Below are positions 34,409 to 46,251 of a stretch of 64,000 bases of DNA, one piece after another. Position 1 is the stretch's first letter, and every line of letters starts with the position of its first letter. The DNA comes from Pholiota molesta (taxonomy: Eukaryota; Basidiomycota; Agaricomycetes; Agaricales; Strophariaceae): positions 124,001-188,000 of the forward strand of contig JACGCK010000074.1 of assembly GCA_014925825.1 (NCBI GenBank). The letters are read 5' to 3'. A program made the position numbers and the translations under genes. The notes beneath the pieces are model-generated. The model did no database searches and was not told the DNA's origin. It saw only the letters and a list, made by a program, of their open reading frames with translations.

Positions 34409-36001
34409 ATGTTCTATGGCCTCCCTGCGACCCTCCAAGGCCTGATCGCCACCTTTCTCTGGGCTACCAACGCCCCAGAGCCGCCCACCAGCACCCCAAT
34501 AACCTTCCAACTTCGCCACCAACACGCAGTAACGAACACCTCACGAGTCATCTTCTCCAACTACGATGACACTTCCGCCAGTGCCCTGAACATCGCCGGG
34601 GAAGAGACACAGTTCACGATTCAGGCGCAGAGCGCCAAGATACCACGCCCAGAGTCCCACGCCGCCTTCATGGCCGCGCGATCAGACTACCAGCGGGACA
34701 CCACCCCCGCGCTCACCTGGGTGGACTACGACGTGCCCACCCCGGACGTGTCCAAGCGCAGCACTCTCCTCCAGCTCGCGAAGATGGCGAACAACGCGTA
34801 CGAGGCGAATAACGCCAGCGCGGAGTGGTACGCGCTCGCCGACGACGGCTGGCGCTCCGACCCGCACGGCTGGGGGCCGCAGGACGACGGCATGCGCGGG
34901 CACATCTTCGTCGCGAGCGATAATTCGACGGTTATCATCTCCGTCAAGGGCACCTCTGCGGGGTGGCTGGTCGGCGGCGGAGGCCCGACGGTGGCGAAGG
35001 ACAAGAAGAACGACAACCTGCTGTTCTCGTGCTGCTGCGCGCGCGTGGGGCCAACGTGGTCGACGGTGTGTGGGTGCTACGACGGCGGGTACCGGTGCGA
35101 CACGGACTGCGTCGAGGATGCGCTGAAGGAAGAGGGTCTGTTCTACCCCTTGGGTTTGGTCAGTGTTTCTTTCCTTGTGGTCATGCGTTGTCAATTGACA
35201 TATATATCTTAGAATCTTTACAACAACGTCTCCTACATGTACCCCAACGCCAACATCTGGCTAACCGGCCACTCTCTTGGCGGCGGCCTGACCGCGCTCC
35301 TGGGCGCCACCTTCGGCGCGCCCGTCGTCGCCTTCGAAGCCCCCGCCGAGAAGCTCGCGGCCCGGCGCCTCCACCTCCCGCCCCCCGTGCGTCCACACCC
35401 CTCCTCTCCCAAGTAACCCTCCACTTACCCCTCCTCTTCCCCCAGCCCTCGATCGAGCACATCACCCACGTCTATAACACAGGCGACCCGATCCCGATGG
35501 GCACGTGCACGGGCGTCGCGTCCTCATGCGCGGCGGGCGGCTTCGCGCTCGAGACGCGCTGCCACAGCGGGCAGGTCGTGCTCTACGACACCGTGCAGAA
35601 GCTGGGGTGGGGCGTGCGTATCGGGAACCACGGGATCCGCGTCGTCGTCGAGTCCATTCTCGGGGATGATGCGGTGTGGAAGGCGGAGTTCAATGGGCCG
35701 GTGGAGGAGGAGGCGCCGAAGGGGCTGTTGTCGGTGCGGAGGTGGGGGTGGGGGAGGAGGCGGCCGGAGGGCGAGGAGGAGGAGGAGGGGGAGGCGCCGA
35801 AAGGGCGGTTTAGAGAGGTGCCGCTGGCGCGCCCTGCAATCGAGGTGGAGGGCACGGATGGGGTTTGTACGGTGCGTTGATGCTTCGCTTTTGTGCTACC
35901 TGGGTGCTAATTTGGCACTGTAGGATTGTTTTAATTGGGAGTTTGGGAACTTCAAGAACCGGAGCGCGAGTAGCATCAGCGCGCCTGGACGTTGTCATTG
36001 A
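34409..36001 (+). CDS. ATG15: Autophagy-type lipase ATG15 homologue (class 3 lipase)
   Basis: ATG15 is a membrane-anchored phospholipase that breaks down autophagic bodies in the vacuole. Four exons splice cleanly: 34409-35158, 35213-35386, 35446-35871 and 35924-36001, giving 475 residues. The N-terminus (MFYGLPATLQGLIATFLWA) is a short hydrophobic anchor or signal. The lipase core shows the nucleophile motif WLTGHSLGGGL, the aspartate in YNTGDPIPMG and the histidine in TRCHSGQVVLYDT, plus the Cys-rich stretch (CCCARVG, CGCYDGGYRCDTDC) typical of ATG15. The C-terminal tail has a Glu/Arg/Gly-rich low-complexity insert and a final DCFNWEFG segment. GC-rich. The copy 1 repeat ends 90 bp upstream. 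Confidence 0.88.
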
Positions 36002-37722
36002 AGACTCTCGGCGTGCGTGGACTTAATGTCCGCACCCGATTTCCTGGATCTTTCTTCCTTTGAGATGGGATGGATTGGATTTAGATATTATTTCGTTTGT
36101 GTTTTTCTTCGTGCTGCATATATTCTATCATTGTATCTTTACTCAATTATATTACGCTTTCGCCACTACATATCCTAGAGCCCTTTCGTTGTATGCCTCA
36201 CAATGATCCCTGTATTCCTCGTTCCTGCATCTATTCAGCCGTCGTCGCACTCGGTTTAAGTACGCGTACTGACGCTCCTTGGGACACTGACGCGCCCTTG
36301 GCACAAATGCGAATTCTGGCCTGCTTTACACTATTCGTTTATGTGATCCTGCCTGAAGAAGATGGAACTTCAGCCAAAAACAAGGACGATCCATTTTTAT
36401 TATGTAGCCATCTTTTTTTTAATACCGAATTTTAGCAAGTGTGCAGTGGCACTCTCCCTACGTGGAAAAAAGGTGTAGGCGCTGAGTGCTGTTACCCAGA
36501 ACTGTATGCATGTGCTATATTGGTTTTTGACATCCTCATTCGCCATCTTTCGATAAGAATAACTTGAGGAAATAAAATTGGCGTCGTAAATCTCGTTGCG
36601 AACTGCTGAAAGGCGCTTGGTGATAAATATAGTAAGTATATCTAACTCTAGATTCCATTTACAAAGTTTAAAAGCAGGGATCAGGCAAGTTTTTTAATTC
36701 GTTCATCTAAATCGTAACACGGTAACACCATTGTGTTTTCTAACTTGATTGGACTTGAATGATCCAATTCGGGCAATCTCTCCGACAGGCTACAGCATTG
36801 GGTCCCGCTCTCTCAGTCAAGTTTTACGATACTCTGGTGGTCTAAACATGTACGCACCCGCTGAATCGTTTATTGACTTTGTTCTGTTTATTCAATGGGT
36901 CGCCATTTGCCAACGTCGAGGATGGGGGCCGGATGGTGTCCGTGCTGCAGGGCCGTGCACATGGAGGAAATTACAGCGAAATTTAGAAGAATTTAGCTGA
37001 CAGCTCCTGACTGAAGCAGAATCAGGAAAAAAAAATGATCTCGATTCTCGGAGCCATTCGAGCAGAAAGGGTCCAAAGGGATGCAGTATCATTTTCCGAA
37101 AGAGGGAGATCGCATTGATGGCTTGCACTGCGCTTGATCGTGCGACGCTTGTCCCTATTCTCATCCCAACCTTGGCACTCTCCATTATTTCTAACTGAAT
37201 GCTTCTGAATATCTCTACTACTTAACGAGCTTAATGCACAGTACTACTTACTGTCAATGTTTCAATTCGACGCACTGACGAAGCAAAGGAAACAGGCTCA
37301 ACCTGGGCTCAACTCAGGCTGGTAAAAAAGGACGATCTCATGATTCTCATCGAGTCCCTGCCTTCCATTACCAGGATTGTTTGACGCCCCCTTTTCCATT
37401 GTGGCTCTTGGTTCTCACACTACCCTTCCGAGAAATAGGGACGAAACCCAAACGAATGACGCTATTTAGTATGCGCTATAACTGGTAATAATGGGAAGGC
37501 CATGGGCCTTATTGTGACGATACGTATCCTAAAAGTGTCGGGTCAGTGTTCTATAAAAAATTTTCAATGTGGCACGTCGGCACCTAACCAAGCGCTTCAA
37601 GCAACTGGTCTGTTTGTGGGCCTTGAACGCACTATATATGAACCTGCGGATGCCCCTTCGAAGTTTTGCCCAACCACCTCTTCCCATACCCGTTGGCGAC
37701 GACCGAGCTACAACAGCATCAA
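36002..37722. other. Intergenic, nothing recognised
   Basis: A 1.7-kb AT-rich stretch. Open frames are short and carry no family motif. Some 5' exon of the next gene may lie in its last 200 bases. Confidence 0.4.
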
Positions 37723-38857
37723 ATGCAAGGCCCTCCACCTCACGGACCCCCTGACCATGTTCAATTACCTTCATTCGCGTCTCTTTTTGCAAGTATAGCA
37801 CAGAATCCTGAGGTTAGTCGTACTATTATCTAACACCTGCCGAAGTTGGTCCTGACTTTTTTATGCAGACCGTTTATCCACGTCGACACACACCCCCACC
37901 GACCACCTTGCTAACGGGTCGGACGCCCATCACTCCAACCAGGCTTGGCGTGACATACACACCACACTCGACGCCGCAGCGAGCATCTCGCGACGCAAGG
38001 TCTGCTAACGCGTCGGACCATCTCCGGGCGTCTTCGTCCCGCGCCCCACTCCTTCCATCCCCTTACGCGCGGCCGTCCAGGGCCACCGAAGGTTCGTCCA
38101 CTGGGAGGCTTCACTCTGGAAAGAACCCCTCTAGCGCTAGTGCCTCCCAGAAACAGCCTTCAGCCCGCCGCACGATGATAGACTGGGCCCGAGTCATGCC
38201 TGGGCAGAGACTTAAGCTTCTAGGTGTCGACATTGTGATTACCATGGCCCCTCTTGCGACACAGGGCATGGTAGAATTGCTTACCTGCCCGCGTTCCGTA
38301 GACTATTGCACCGATGCGGAGTATGTGATCGAGTTTGCTGTAAGGGACATGCCAGGGCCGTCTGTCCATCTGCTAGCGACAGGAGGGTGCCACTTGGACG
38401 AGGGAAGCGAGGAGGTGTTCAAGCGCTACGGATTGGCGGGGTCGCTGACGGTGGATTTTCGATTTGATGTGAGTCTTTGTTTAATACGGAAGAACTGTTA
38501 TTGATCTCCTATAGTGGCCTGGAATTGCTCAACGGAACGAGTGCATCGTTGAGGCGTCGACACTCACGCGAGCGCAGCTTGCCGCCATTCTTGCGTCCAG
38601 CATCACTCAGTCAGTTACGGACCTTAAGAACGGCCAAAAAGTATGTATATACCTCAGATCTCGGCTCTTCGCAATAAACTAACGTTTGAATATCGCAGGT
38701 CCAGATTCTGGACGGAGCAGCTACGGTGGGATGGGATCTTTGCCAGGTCGACATGAACAAACTACGTCTTTTCTCTTTGAACTATTACAAACACTCTAAA
38801 ACGTGGGTTCCCCTTCTCGCGTATGAAATTTCTATTCCCCGTGATCGCCACCAGTGA
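37723..38857 (+). CDS. Conserved-looking fungal protein of unknown function
   Basis: From the ATG at 37723 (MQGPPPHGPPDHVQLPSFA) I read exon 1 to NPE (37812), exon 2 from TVYPRRHTPPP (37869) to TVDFRFD (38468), exon 3 from WPGIAQRNECIVEASTL (about 38516) and exon 4 from VQILDGAATVGWDLCQVDM (38699) to the TGA at 38857. All joins are GT-AG. The first 110 residues are Pro/Ser/Arg-rich and probably disordered. From MIDWARVMPGQRLKLLGVDI onward the sequence looks like a compact beta-rich domain. I do not recognise the family. A further upstream exon is possible, because the frame stays open about 90 bases before the ATG. Confidence 0.7.
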
Positions 38858-39469
38858 AGTGTTCTTGTCAAGCACGGAGATGTAAATACTGTATGCCTTT
38901 ACTTGGTAGCTTTAGACGGCTCAGAGAGTTGCTACGTTGATAACCCAATTTTGATATTTTCGACAAACCTAAAAGCCGAGATTCGTTTGCAACATTATAA
39001 GAGTGGTAGTATATAGAGACGTCCATTGATGTGGAGGCGCTCACAACGTTGTTTGATACTACTATAGAAGCGTCTGCGTTGACATGAGCATTTCTCCTGC
39101 CTTCGCTTCCTCAATAGCTCACAACTTGGCTAATAATCATGCAGCACCACGCCCCCTGATACTCAGATAACCCTCATAAAATACCGGGAAATTATAACAC
39201 ATTTACAACAAGTTTGAGTCGAGAATTGGGCCTTTCCCAATGCAACGTCGATGAGACATTCGTACTTCTGTAAAGATTGTAGATATATATATGCATGAGT
39301 AAAATCCTTGACCACTAAGATTATTAGGACTGTAACATGAGTATAGATGATACAGCGGATGTGTTCATAAGTTATGTTACATCTAAGTTGATATTAAAGT
39401 ACTTTCATGAAGATAGTATGCGGGGGTTATGAAGCAATGCAACGACGAGACAGATAGGAGTATAAAAAT
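38858..39469. other. Convergent intergenic region
   Basis: AT-rich spacer between the 3' ends of the unknown gene and SUV3. No coding signal. Confidence 0.4.
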
Positions 39470-41972
39470 CTAGAGCACAGGCAAACTCTCGTTATCCGCG
39501 GGAGTGGGGTGCGTCGGCGGCATAGCCGCCTGGTCACTCAGGCGATCTACCAAAGACCCCTTGTGGGCCTGGACCATCGGCATGAGCCCCTGCAGCCCGT
39601 GCTCCTTCACCAGCTTCTTCGACAGACTGTCCAGGATCCAGTTCAGCACGCGCTCGAGGCGCTCCTTGAGCTGCAGCACCGCCTCCCCGTCCGAGTAGAC
39701 CAGCCCATTCCGGAAGCTCATCCACATGTAGAACACGACGATCTTGTGCAGCATCTCCATCTGCAGCAGCGCCTGCGGGGCGTGCACCGACTTCGCCGGG
39801 ATGCCCGCCGCCTCCATGTGCATCCGCCGGTCGAGGTCCTCCACGAGCTCGAGCAGGCCCGTGCCCTGCAGCGTCACCGCGATGTCGACGACGTCGCCCG
39901 TCGCCTGCTGCCGCAGCAGCCTGCTGATGACCTCGACCGTGCGCGTGTCGCGCCACGGGATCGGCGCATTCAGCAGCGACACCTTCTCCCAGTTCGTCAT
40001 GTTCTGCCACTCGCGGTCGATAAACTCGCATGCGATGGTGAGATGCTCGTCCGCGGCGTAGCGCGCGTACGGCGGCAGACGCGCGACGAATTTGGGGGCG
40101 GAGATGACGGTGTGCATCGGCGTTCCAGGGGGCAGGACGGGGAGCAGATTGTTGACTTGCTCGAGGTAGATGCCGATGTGCACGAACGGAAGAGGGGTGT
40201 AGGGTTGCCCCACGCAGTGCGCGAGATGCGGCAGATCTTCTTCGAATAATGTCGTCGTCGTCCCGCCGAGATCGGTTTGCTCCTTGTGCTGCCCGTACCG
40301 CCCTGCGCGACCGGCGATCTGCTTGACAGCTGTAACAGCTAAGGGACGCACATCATGGCCATCAAATTTCGAGGTGGCCGCGAAGATGACGCGTTTGATT
40401 TTCCTACAAGTCGTCAGCTCAAGCACTTGGGAAAAATAGATTGAAAAGACGTACAGATTGAGGCCCATCCCGATAGCGTCACTTCCGATGATAACATCGT
40501 ACCCAGAATCAGGATCGTTGAAGAGCGCAGCCTGCTCGCTTCTAACCTCAGGCGGTAGCCGTCCATAGACAACGGCACATCGCATGCCCGTTACTTCCTC
40601 TACCGTTTTCTTGATAGCGAAAATACTTGATCGGTTGAACGCAACGATGCAATCGCCTTTCCGGACTTTCCTAAAGTCGCCTTCAAGACTCTCGTTCTCC
40701 ACCACGAGCGGGGTGAGTCGTTCGTACCGCCTGACCTCGATTTCGTCCCCGGTATGCTGTAGCAACGCCTTAACGAGCGGAACGACCGTCTCCTCTCCAC
40801 AGAGATGGACTTCCGACGCCCAGACGCCGGCAACGGCGTTCAGCCACGCTGGCCCACGGTCAGCATCCCCCAGCATCTGGATCTCGTCGATGACCGCCAC
40901 CTCCACCCGGCTATGGTACGCCAGCATCTCGATGGTGCAGCTGTAATGCGACACGTCGCCCTCCATGATCTTCTTCTCCTCGCCGGTGAGCATGTTGCAT
41001 GGCCGCGCGTACTTCGGGTCGCCTTTCGGGTCCTTCGGCGCCTCCTCGTCGGCGCCCAGCGGCGCGATCTGGCCCGAGTTCAGCCGCTGCCAGATCTCGT
41101 GGGCGAGGAGGCGAAGCGGGCCTGCGTAGACGCCGGACTTGGCCGCGGCCAGCGCCCGCAATGCGTGGTGCGTCTTCCCGCTGTTCGTCGGCCCCACGTG
41201 CATGATGATCTTGCGGTGCGTCGTCCGCGCGAGGTGCCACTCGTCGGCGGGGAATGTCCGCGCTGTCACTTGCACGAGCTGCTGCACCAGCCCCAGCGTC
41301 CGGGGCTGGACGCCGAACACCTTCTCCAGCCGCTCCTGGTTGGTGGCCCGGGCTGCCCACCAGAAAAAGGTGGTGCTGTAGATGACGTCGATGCTGATCC
41401 CGTCGTGGGGATGCGTAAACCGCTGGAGATTGTAGAATTCCTGGCTCTCGCGGTCAGACAGGGCGCCGGCCTCGACCTCTCTGACGAATGCTTTGAGAAG
41501 CTTGGAGATGTCGTCCTTGGGAAGGCCGAAGCTCAACAAGCGCGAGTATGTGTGAGGCCGCCGAGCCCATTCAGCAACTTTGTCCTGGAAGAATTGAACG
41601 ACTTGGTCCGCTGCGATGACGGGGGTTTGGGGGCAGGAGGAAGATGTGGTGGGCGTATGTGGTTTGAAGTATGACGATTTCCTTTGGTATCACGCCTCCC
41701 TCCTTTTTGTGGGACGGCGCGTGGGTATGGTTCGTTTTGTCGTTTGAAAGCTCCGAAGTCCGCAGATGGGGGGCGCCTGGGTAAGGTTCGTTCTGTCGTT
41801 TGAGATTATCAAGGTCCGCAAAAGCTTCGTCACGACTGGACTTGGGTTGTGGCTTTGGCTTTTTTCGCGTCGAAGGCGCGGTTCTAAAGCGCTTGTTCGC
41901 GAGCGATGAAGTTGCGAACCATTCTTTTGGAAATATGCGTTGGCATCCTTGGCGAAGATGAAGACTTAACAT
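39470..41972 (-). CDS. SUV3: Mitochondrial ATP-dependent RNA helicase SUV3
   Basis: SUV3 unwinds RNA for the mitochondrial degradosome. The proposed start at 41972 gives MLSLHLRQGCQRIFPKEWFA, a basic amphipathic presequence. The helicase core reads MHVGPTNSGKTHHALRAL (motif I), YAGPLRLLAHEI (Ia), VAVIDEIQML (II, DEIQ), VAFNRSSIFAIKK, RCAVVYGRLPPEVRSEQAALF, VIIGSDAIGMGLNLKIKRVIF (joined across a 54-nt in-frame intron at 40403-40456) and VKQIAGRAGRYG (VI). The SUV3 C-terminal region follows (ACEFIDREWQNMTNWEKVSL), with the stop at 39470. The link between the N-terminal part (read to about 41700) and the core (VIAADQVVQFFQDKVAEWARR, from about 41625) changes frame. I found no in-phase GT-AG pair, so an indel or unusual splice is likely there. 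The linker holds a short direct duplication (near 41735 and 41790). Confidence 0.9.
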
Positions 41973-42371
41973 CTGCAGAAGTTCAGTGGTTGACTGACTT
42001 AAATAAATCCGTTTGCGTACCTCCGAAGCATTTCCCGCTTTATGTGTCACTAACCCTCCGTAATTCGAAATTTGTCCACCGAAATCGTCCTAGTTAGGTC
42101 CAAGTATTGGAGTAGAGAAGGCAGAGGACCAATTAGAGGGTATATCTGAGAAGAACGACGTTCTCAGAGTCCTGTGTCGTTGCTGTAAACCAACGTTTCA
42201 ACGACGTTTCAACGAGCTTCAAGTTGGCTTCAAGTTGGCGCCTACGAAATTTCATGTGTTTGGCTCTGTTGAAAGTTGGAACCGATAGACACCCGGGCCG
42301 CCCGTTCGTTGCCTTTCATTCGTTCAAAGGTTTGATCATGATGATGATGAGCCCACTGCCCAAGTTCCAAC
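41973..42371. promoter_or_regulatory. Upstream region of SUV3
   Basis: The spacer between the SUV3 start and repeat copy 2. No coding signal; promoter inferred from position. Confidence 0.35.
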
Positions 42372-42709
42372 CATCGCCAAAAAAGCGTCCTACACTAGGT
42401 GAAGGGATTCTATACGTTCTGCCAAGATTCCATACACTGGTCACAAACGTAGGGTAATAGAGGTTTTATTACAATGTCATAAATCACTATAAAATGCTTG
42501 CAAAATGCACGGAACACTTCTAACGTTTTCAAGGCAGTTCTATAATAGAATCCATTAGAATGCAAGTGATTGGCATTACAAGAGTTTGTTGAGCTGAAAT
42601 TCTACGCGAGGAATTTGAGAGTTACAAGTCTTTGGAAAGCTTGCGAATACCTTACAAATGAATTCCATTGTATTCTCTGTCTTGGCTCTGTCTTGTAGCC
42701 GTACAATCC
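42372..42709 (-). repeat. Dispersed ~330-bp repeat, copy 2 (inverted)
   Basis: Reverse complement of the repeat at 33992-34318. It has a small extra GAGCCAAGACAG duplication and some block differences in the middle. The pair encloses about 8 kb with the ATG15, unknown and SUV3 genes. Confidence 0.85.
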
Positions 42710-43204
42710 CATGCAACACTGTAAAATTGGATAAAATGTGTGAAATACAGTCCGTAAAAGTCCTTCCAAATAGCTTTTGAAGATATCCGTGGTAATTGTA
42801 ATCCCAGGAAATATTCTAACCTGAAATATGGAATATGCTATGCATAAAAGCGCCTCACTTGCAGTCTGTCAATGCCGGCGGGCAAAGACGACGAAATTTT
42901 GGAGCTCTGGACAGGTCATGGCAGGCGCATTCCGACTCCCTTTCAGAGGTGGTTTGTGTAGAATGATGCCACTGGCGCTACATTGTTCCCTTGAATTAAC
43001 TAGTACCTTTTAGGTCACGAGAGATTTTCTAGACTATGACGTCCTTCAATTCGAATTCAAACCAGTTTAGGGCGATATAGAACTGTGTGCCTTATGATCC
43101 TGATTCAGAATTTAAGTTGAAATATTAAATTATGTTAGCCACAAGGTTCGCAACTTTTGACTTCGAACACACAGTTGGACGCTTCACCGACTCTAGTCAT
43201 TATA
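42710..43204. other. Intergenic, nothing recognised
   Basis: AT-rich spacer with only short open frames. It probably holds the promoter of the two-TM protein gene. Confidence 0.35.
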
Positions 43205-44272
43205 ATGCCCCAGTTTAAACTTCCGAGTGCTCCTCCAAATTCACCTGCCCAGCCGCCTTCGACTTCTAAACCCGAAACTCTCTCAAAGGAGACGAGCAAA
43301 ATACCTCTCTTTCGCAGTCTCAGCTCGAGATCCCGAGCCTTCCTTTCGTCTCCGAGTTTAACATCCAGGGGTCGCAATAATACTCCAGGCAAAAACAAAA
43401 CTCCCTCGCCGATTCTTCGTCAGTTCTCTGATTCTCTCTCCAAGATACCGAACAGCTTTCCAAAGAGCCCACTGTTTCAACGTTCTCCCAAAGCAAAGAG
43501 GAGAACTTACACTACCAGCGGCCTTCGAAAGACTCAAACCCTTGGCCCCACGATCAGCACGTCGCAAGACTTCGAAGCTATTTCGATTTCAGAGCCGCCC
43601 TTCGAAGCAACCTTGAACCTGAAGAGGACGTCGACCCATAGCGGCGCGGCAGATGGGCGCCTATCCATGTTCCCACCCTGTTTGAGCAATCATATCCTCT
43701 TTCCCAAGGAGTCGAACTCGCTTAGTCCTGAAAGAACGAAAGCGGCCTCGTTCGGTCAGGTCAATAAGGCTTCTAGGGCTCCGCTGGCAAACCGTGATCA
43801 AGAGCGCGAACAGGTCGTTCCCTCTGCTGACGCCCTGCCACAGGACGCATTACACACTCAGGCATACACCACGCGCGATAGACTGCTTCATATCGCTAGA
43901 TTCCTCCAAAAAGCCGCAAGACACGCTCGCAATGACGGCACTAGTTCTCAACAGTCAATTTTTCGAGCCTCAGCCCCACTTGTGCTGTTCGTCTTCGTTC
44001 TCGGGATAGGAGCTTTGCTTCCTCGCTATTATTCGGCCCTCCAGAGGAGATTTGGCAGCGACCTCCAGGCTTACTTTGTGCTTTTCTTCTTTGGAGGTGC
44101 ATCATTCCTTTTATTCATACTGAGAGCGGCGATTTGGGTTATGAACGTGTTGTTTAACTCGTTTTGCGAAATGGATTTGGCGACATTTTCTCGTCAAGGC
44201 GAATGCATTGCTGTGGATGGTACGCGAATGGGCGAGGGAGAGTTGGTCCTGTGGAGCTTTCTTTTTGGATGA
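43205..44272 (+). CDS. Predicted membrane protein with long disordered N-terminus (unknown)
   Basis: A single-exon frame from the ATG at 43205 (MPQFKLPSAPPNSPAQPPS) to the stop at 44272, about 355 residues. Residues 1-230 are Ser/Pro/Lys/Arg-rich. A short segment TRDRLLHIARFLQKAARHAR precedes two hydrophobic spans, APLVLFVFVLGIGALL and YFVLFFFGGASFLLFILRAA, so the C-terminal third probably sits in a membrane as a hairpin. I do not recognise the family. A degraded partial copy of the TRDRLLHIAR region lies just downstream. Confidence 0.65.
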   Translation: MPQFKLPSAPPNSPAQPPSTSKPETLSKETSKIPLFRSLSSRSRAFLSSPSLTSRGRNNTPGKNKTPSPILRQFSDSLSKIPNSFPKSPLFQRSPKAKRRTYTTSGLRKTQTLGPTISTSQDFEAISISEPPFEATLNLKRTSTHSGAADGRLSMFPPCLSNHILFPKESNSLSPERTKAASFGQVNKASRAPLANRDQEREQVVPSADALPQDALHTQAYTTRDRLLHIARFLQKAARHARNDGTSSQQSIFRASAPLVLFVFVLGIGALLPRYYSALQRRFGSDLQAYFVLFFFGGASFLLFILRAAIWVMNVLFNSFCEMDLATFSRQGECIAVDGTRMGEGELVLWSFLFG

Positions 44273-44476
44273 TATTTGGATAATATTTTGAAAATGTTCT
44301 GATTTTACATTATGGCGTATCAATCTGATTTTCATTTGAACATGTTAATTATCGACGATCAGCAGTCCTTCGATGAGTATATTTACATTCTTAAAAAGCC
44401 AGGGTGCCGTATACTAATACCCCTGTTTTTTGGATAATTTCATCCAGTTTCCGCGCAACTTGAATTAACGCGAATC

Positions 44477-44707
44477 ATGGACAAACAAAAACGCATTTTT
44501 GTAGGGCCAATCTTCCAGGAATCCGAAGTAGTTTCCGTTACCCAAGAGAATGACTGCGTGTCACAGGGCGCTATACTCACCCCAGCCCCGGAACATACCC
44601 CACAACCGCAAGACAGAATGCTTCATATCGCTAGGCTCGCCTACGGAATACTCATGATCATGGTGCATGTTCTCAAGGGTTTATTTTCGGAGCTTCAAGT
44701 TGATTGA
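44477..44707 (+). pseudogene. Possible decayed partial copy of the upstream membrane-protein gene
   Basis: A 76-codon frame contains PQDRMLHIARLAYGILMIM, close to TRDRLLHIARFLQKAARHA of the gene at 43205; the underlying DNA shares GCTTCATATCGCTAG. The preceding Pro-rich stretch also resembles it. The two transmembrane spans are absent, and what follows has no open continuation that I could match. It may be the relic of a tandem duplication, or a short real gene. Confidence 0.4.
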
Positions 44708-45132
44708 CGTGTTGTTGACCATCCTTGATCATCGCAGGGTCAAATTGTGACGTTGTACGACGCGCGTTGCACAATTGCCAGCAGCCAGAATCAGATGCAC
44801 CATCCTTCTCCGGAACCATTGTCCGTCGAATGCTGTCGGCTTCATGATTGTGCGTTCCATGATTCACGTTGTATATTGACAGGCCGGGCGTAGCAATGAC
44901 TCAGTTTTGCATGCCCGCAGCTGCGTGGCTTCTAAATTCTCTCTCCACGAGTTTCTCAAACGCAGGGAGTACTAGGATAACCCTTCCTGTTGCTGTTGCC
45001 AACCATTTCCGGAACATTGGCCTCGAAAAGACAAACATTTCGCCACGGGACACGGGCCACGTTTTTTTGGAAGGTTCGCCATATACATATGCCGACACTC
45101 ACAAGGGCTGCTAGTATACTACCACCATCGCA
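44708..45132. other. Intergenic, nothing recognised
   Basis: Short spacer. Frames here show no family motif. Confidence 0.35.
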
Positions 45133-46149
45133 ATGGGTTCTTCTGCTGCGAATACGGCCATCTCTCTCTCTGGGTCCCCTTCAGACGACGTTCACAGCAT
45201 CCTGACTCGAAGAATGAGTTCAGCTAGCGATGCAGCCCGAAAACTAGACGAGAATCGCTTGCGCCTTGCACGTACTAGTGCTCATACTCCAACGGGCTCG
45301 CCTTACTCTGTGCCACGCGAACCCCTCGAAAGCTATTCGACAAATGCGCCTGCTGCGGTTTACCCCTCGTCTTCAGCTTCTGCGGCTGCAGCGCTTCTAG
45401 AATCAACTGCGAACCGACTAAGACTCCAAGGGAGTAACGGTCGAGCATCGGAATCGTCTCTTCAAGTCGCTCTACCTCCCGGAAGGACCACTTGGACGTA
45501 TCCCAAGCCATTCGTGCCTAATGGAAGACTAGCTCCGACTATCACACCAGACTTCAGCTGGGTCATGACTGGTGGCAACGCATGGAGCAACAAGCACCGC
45601 CAGATTAAAAGTCCGTCCACCGCGTTCTTCACCACCTCGCGCCTTGCGCGCGAGAGGATACACTGGATGTTCCCTGAAAACAGAGACTATCGTGTGGCGG
45701 ATATGCTTACGTGGGTGCAGAAGATGTCGACCAACTTGGGCAAACTTGGTGTATGTATAAATTCCTCTTCGATCTGGGCAATTCATGGATGCTGATATGG
45801 TGCTCAGGTAATAAAGTTTCTTGAGAGTCGCGAACGCGGTGCCTTCTTTATAAATGCTGCTTTTCGACTGTATCAGCGTTCCAACGAACCAGAATTGGAC
45901 TGGCTTACGTTCGACCAACTCCAAGGAACGAAGGACAAAACACTGCAAGAATCAACGGCGTTCTACAATCCCGCACGTGTGGTCGTTGTGTTTGTCTACC
46001 TTCCCTCGCCAACAGGGAATAGCATGGCTATATGGCGCCGCAAGATCAGTGTTCCTGATGATGCAAGAGAGAAGTACGAGTCTCCAATCCATGCTGTCGT
46101 AACAAAGTTGAGATCGGACAAGGACTATGTTGTGATCGTAGATGAATGA
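45133..46149 (+). CDS. Fungal protein of unknown function
   Basis: It starts at the ATG at 45133 (MGSSAANTAISLSGSPSDDV). Exon 1 runs to about 45750 (STNLGKLG) and exon 2 from about 45810 (VIKFLESRERGAFFINAAF) to the stop at 46149, with a GT-AG intron in phase. Residues 1-115 are Ser/Ala-rich and low-complexity. The second half looks folded: RTTWTYPKPFVPNGRLAPTI, DFSWVMTGGNAWSNKHRQIK, ADMLTWVQKMSTNLGKLG, ARVVVVFVYLPSPTGNSMAI and a C-terminus ending KDYVVIVDE. No domain assignment is possible from sight. It converges on the kinase-WD40 gene with about 100 bp between stops. Confidence 0.7.
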
Positions 46150-46251
46150 ACGTTTTCCTCTATTACGACGAGAAACTCATTATTTCCCGAAATTTGCGAT
46201 AATCATCGATGAAACTTTAGATAACGTAGAAATTAAATTACATTATATAGC

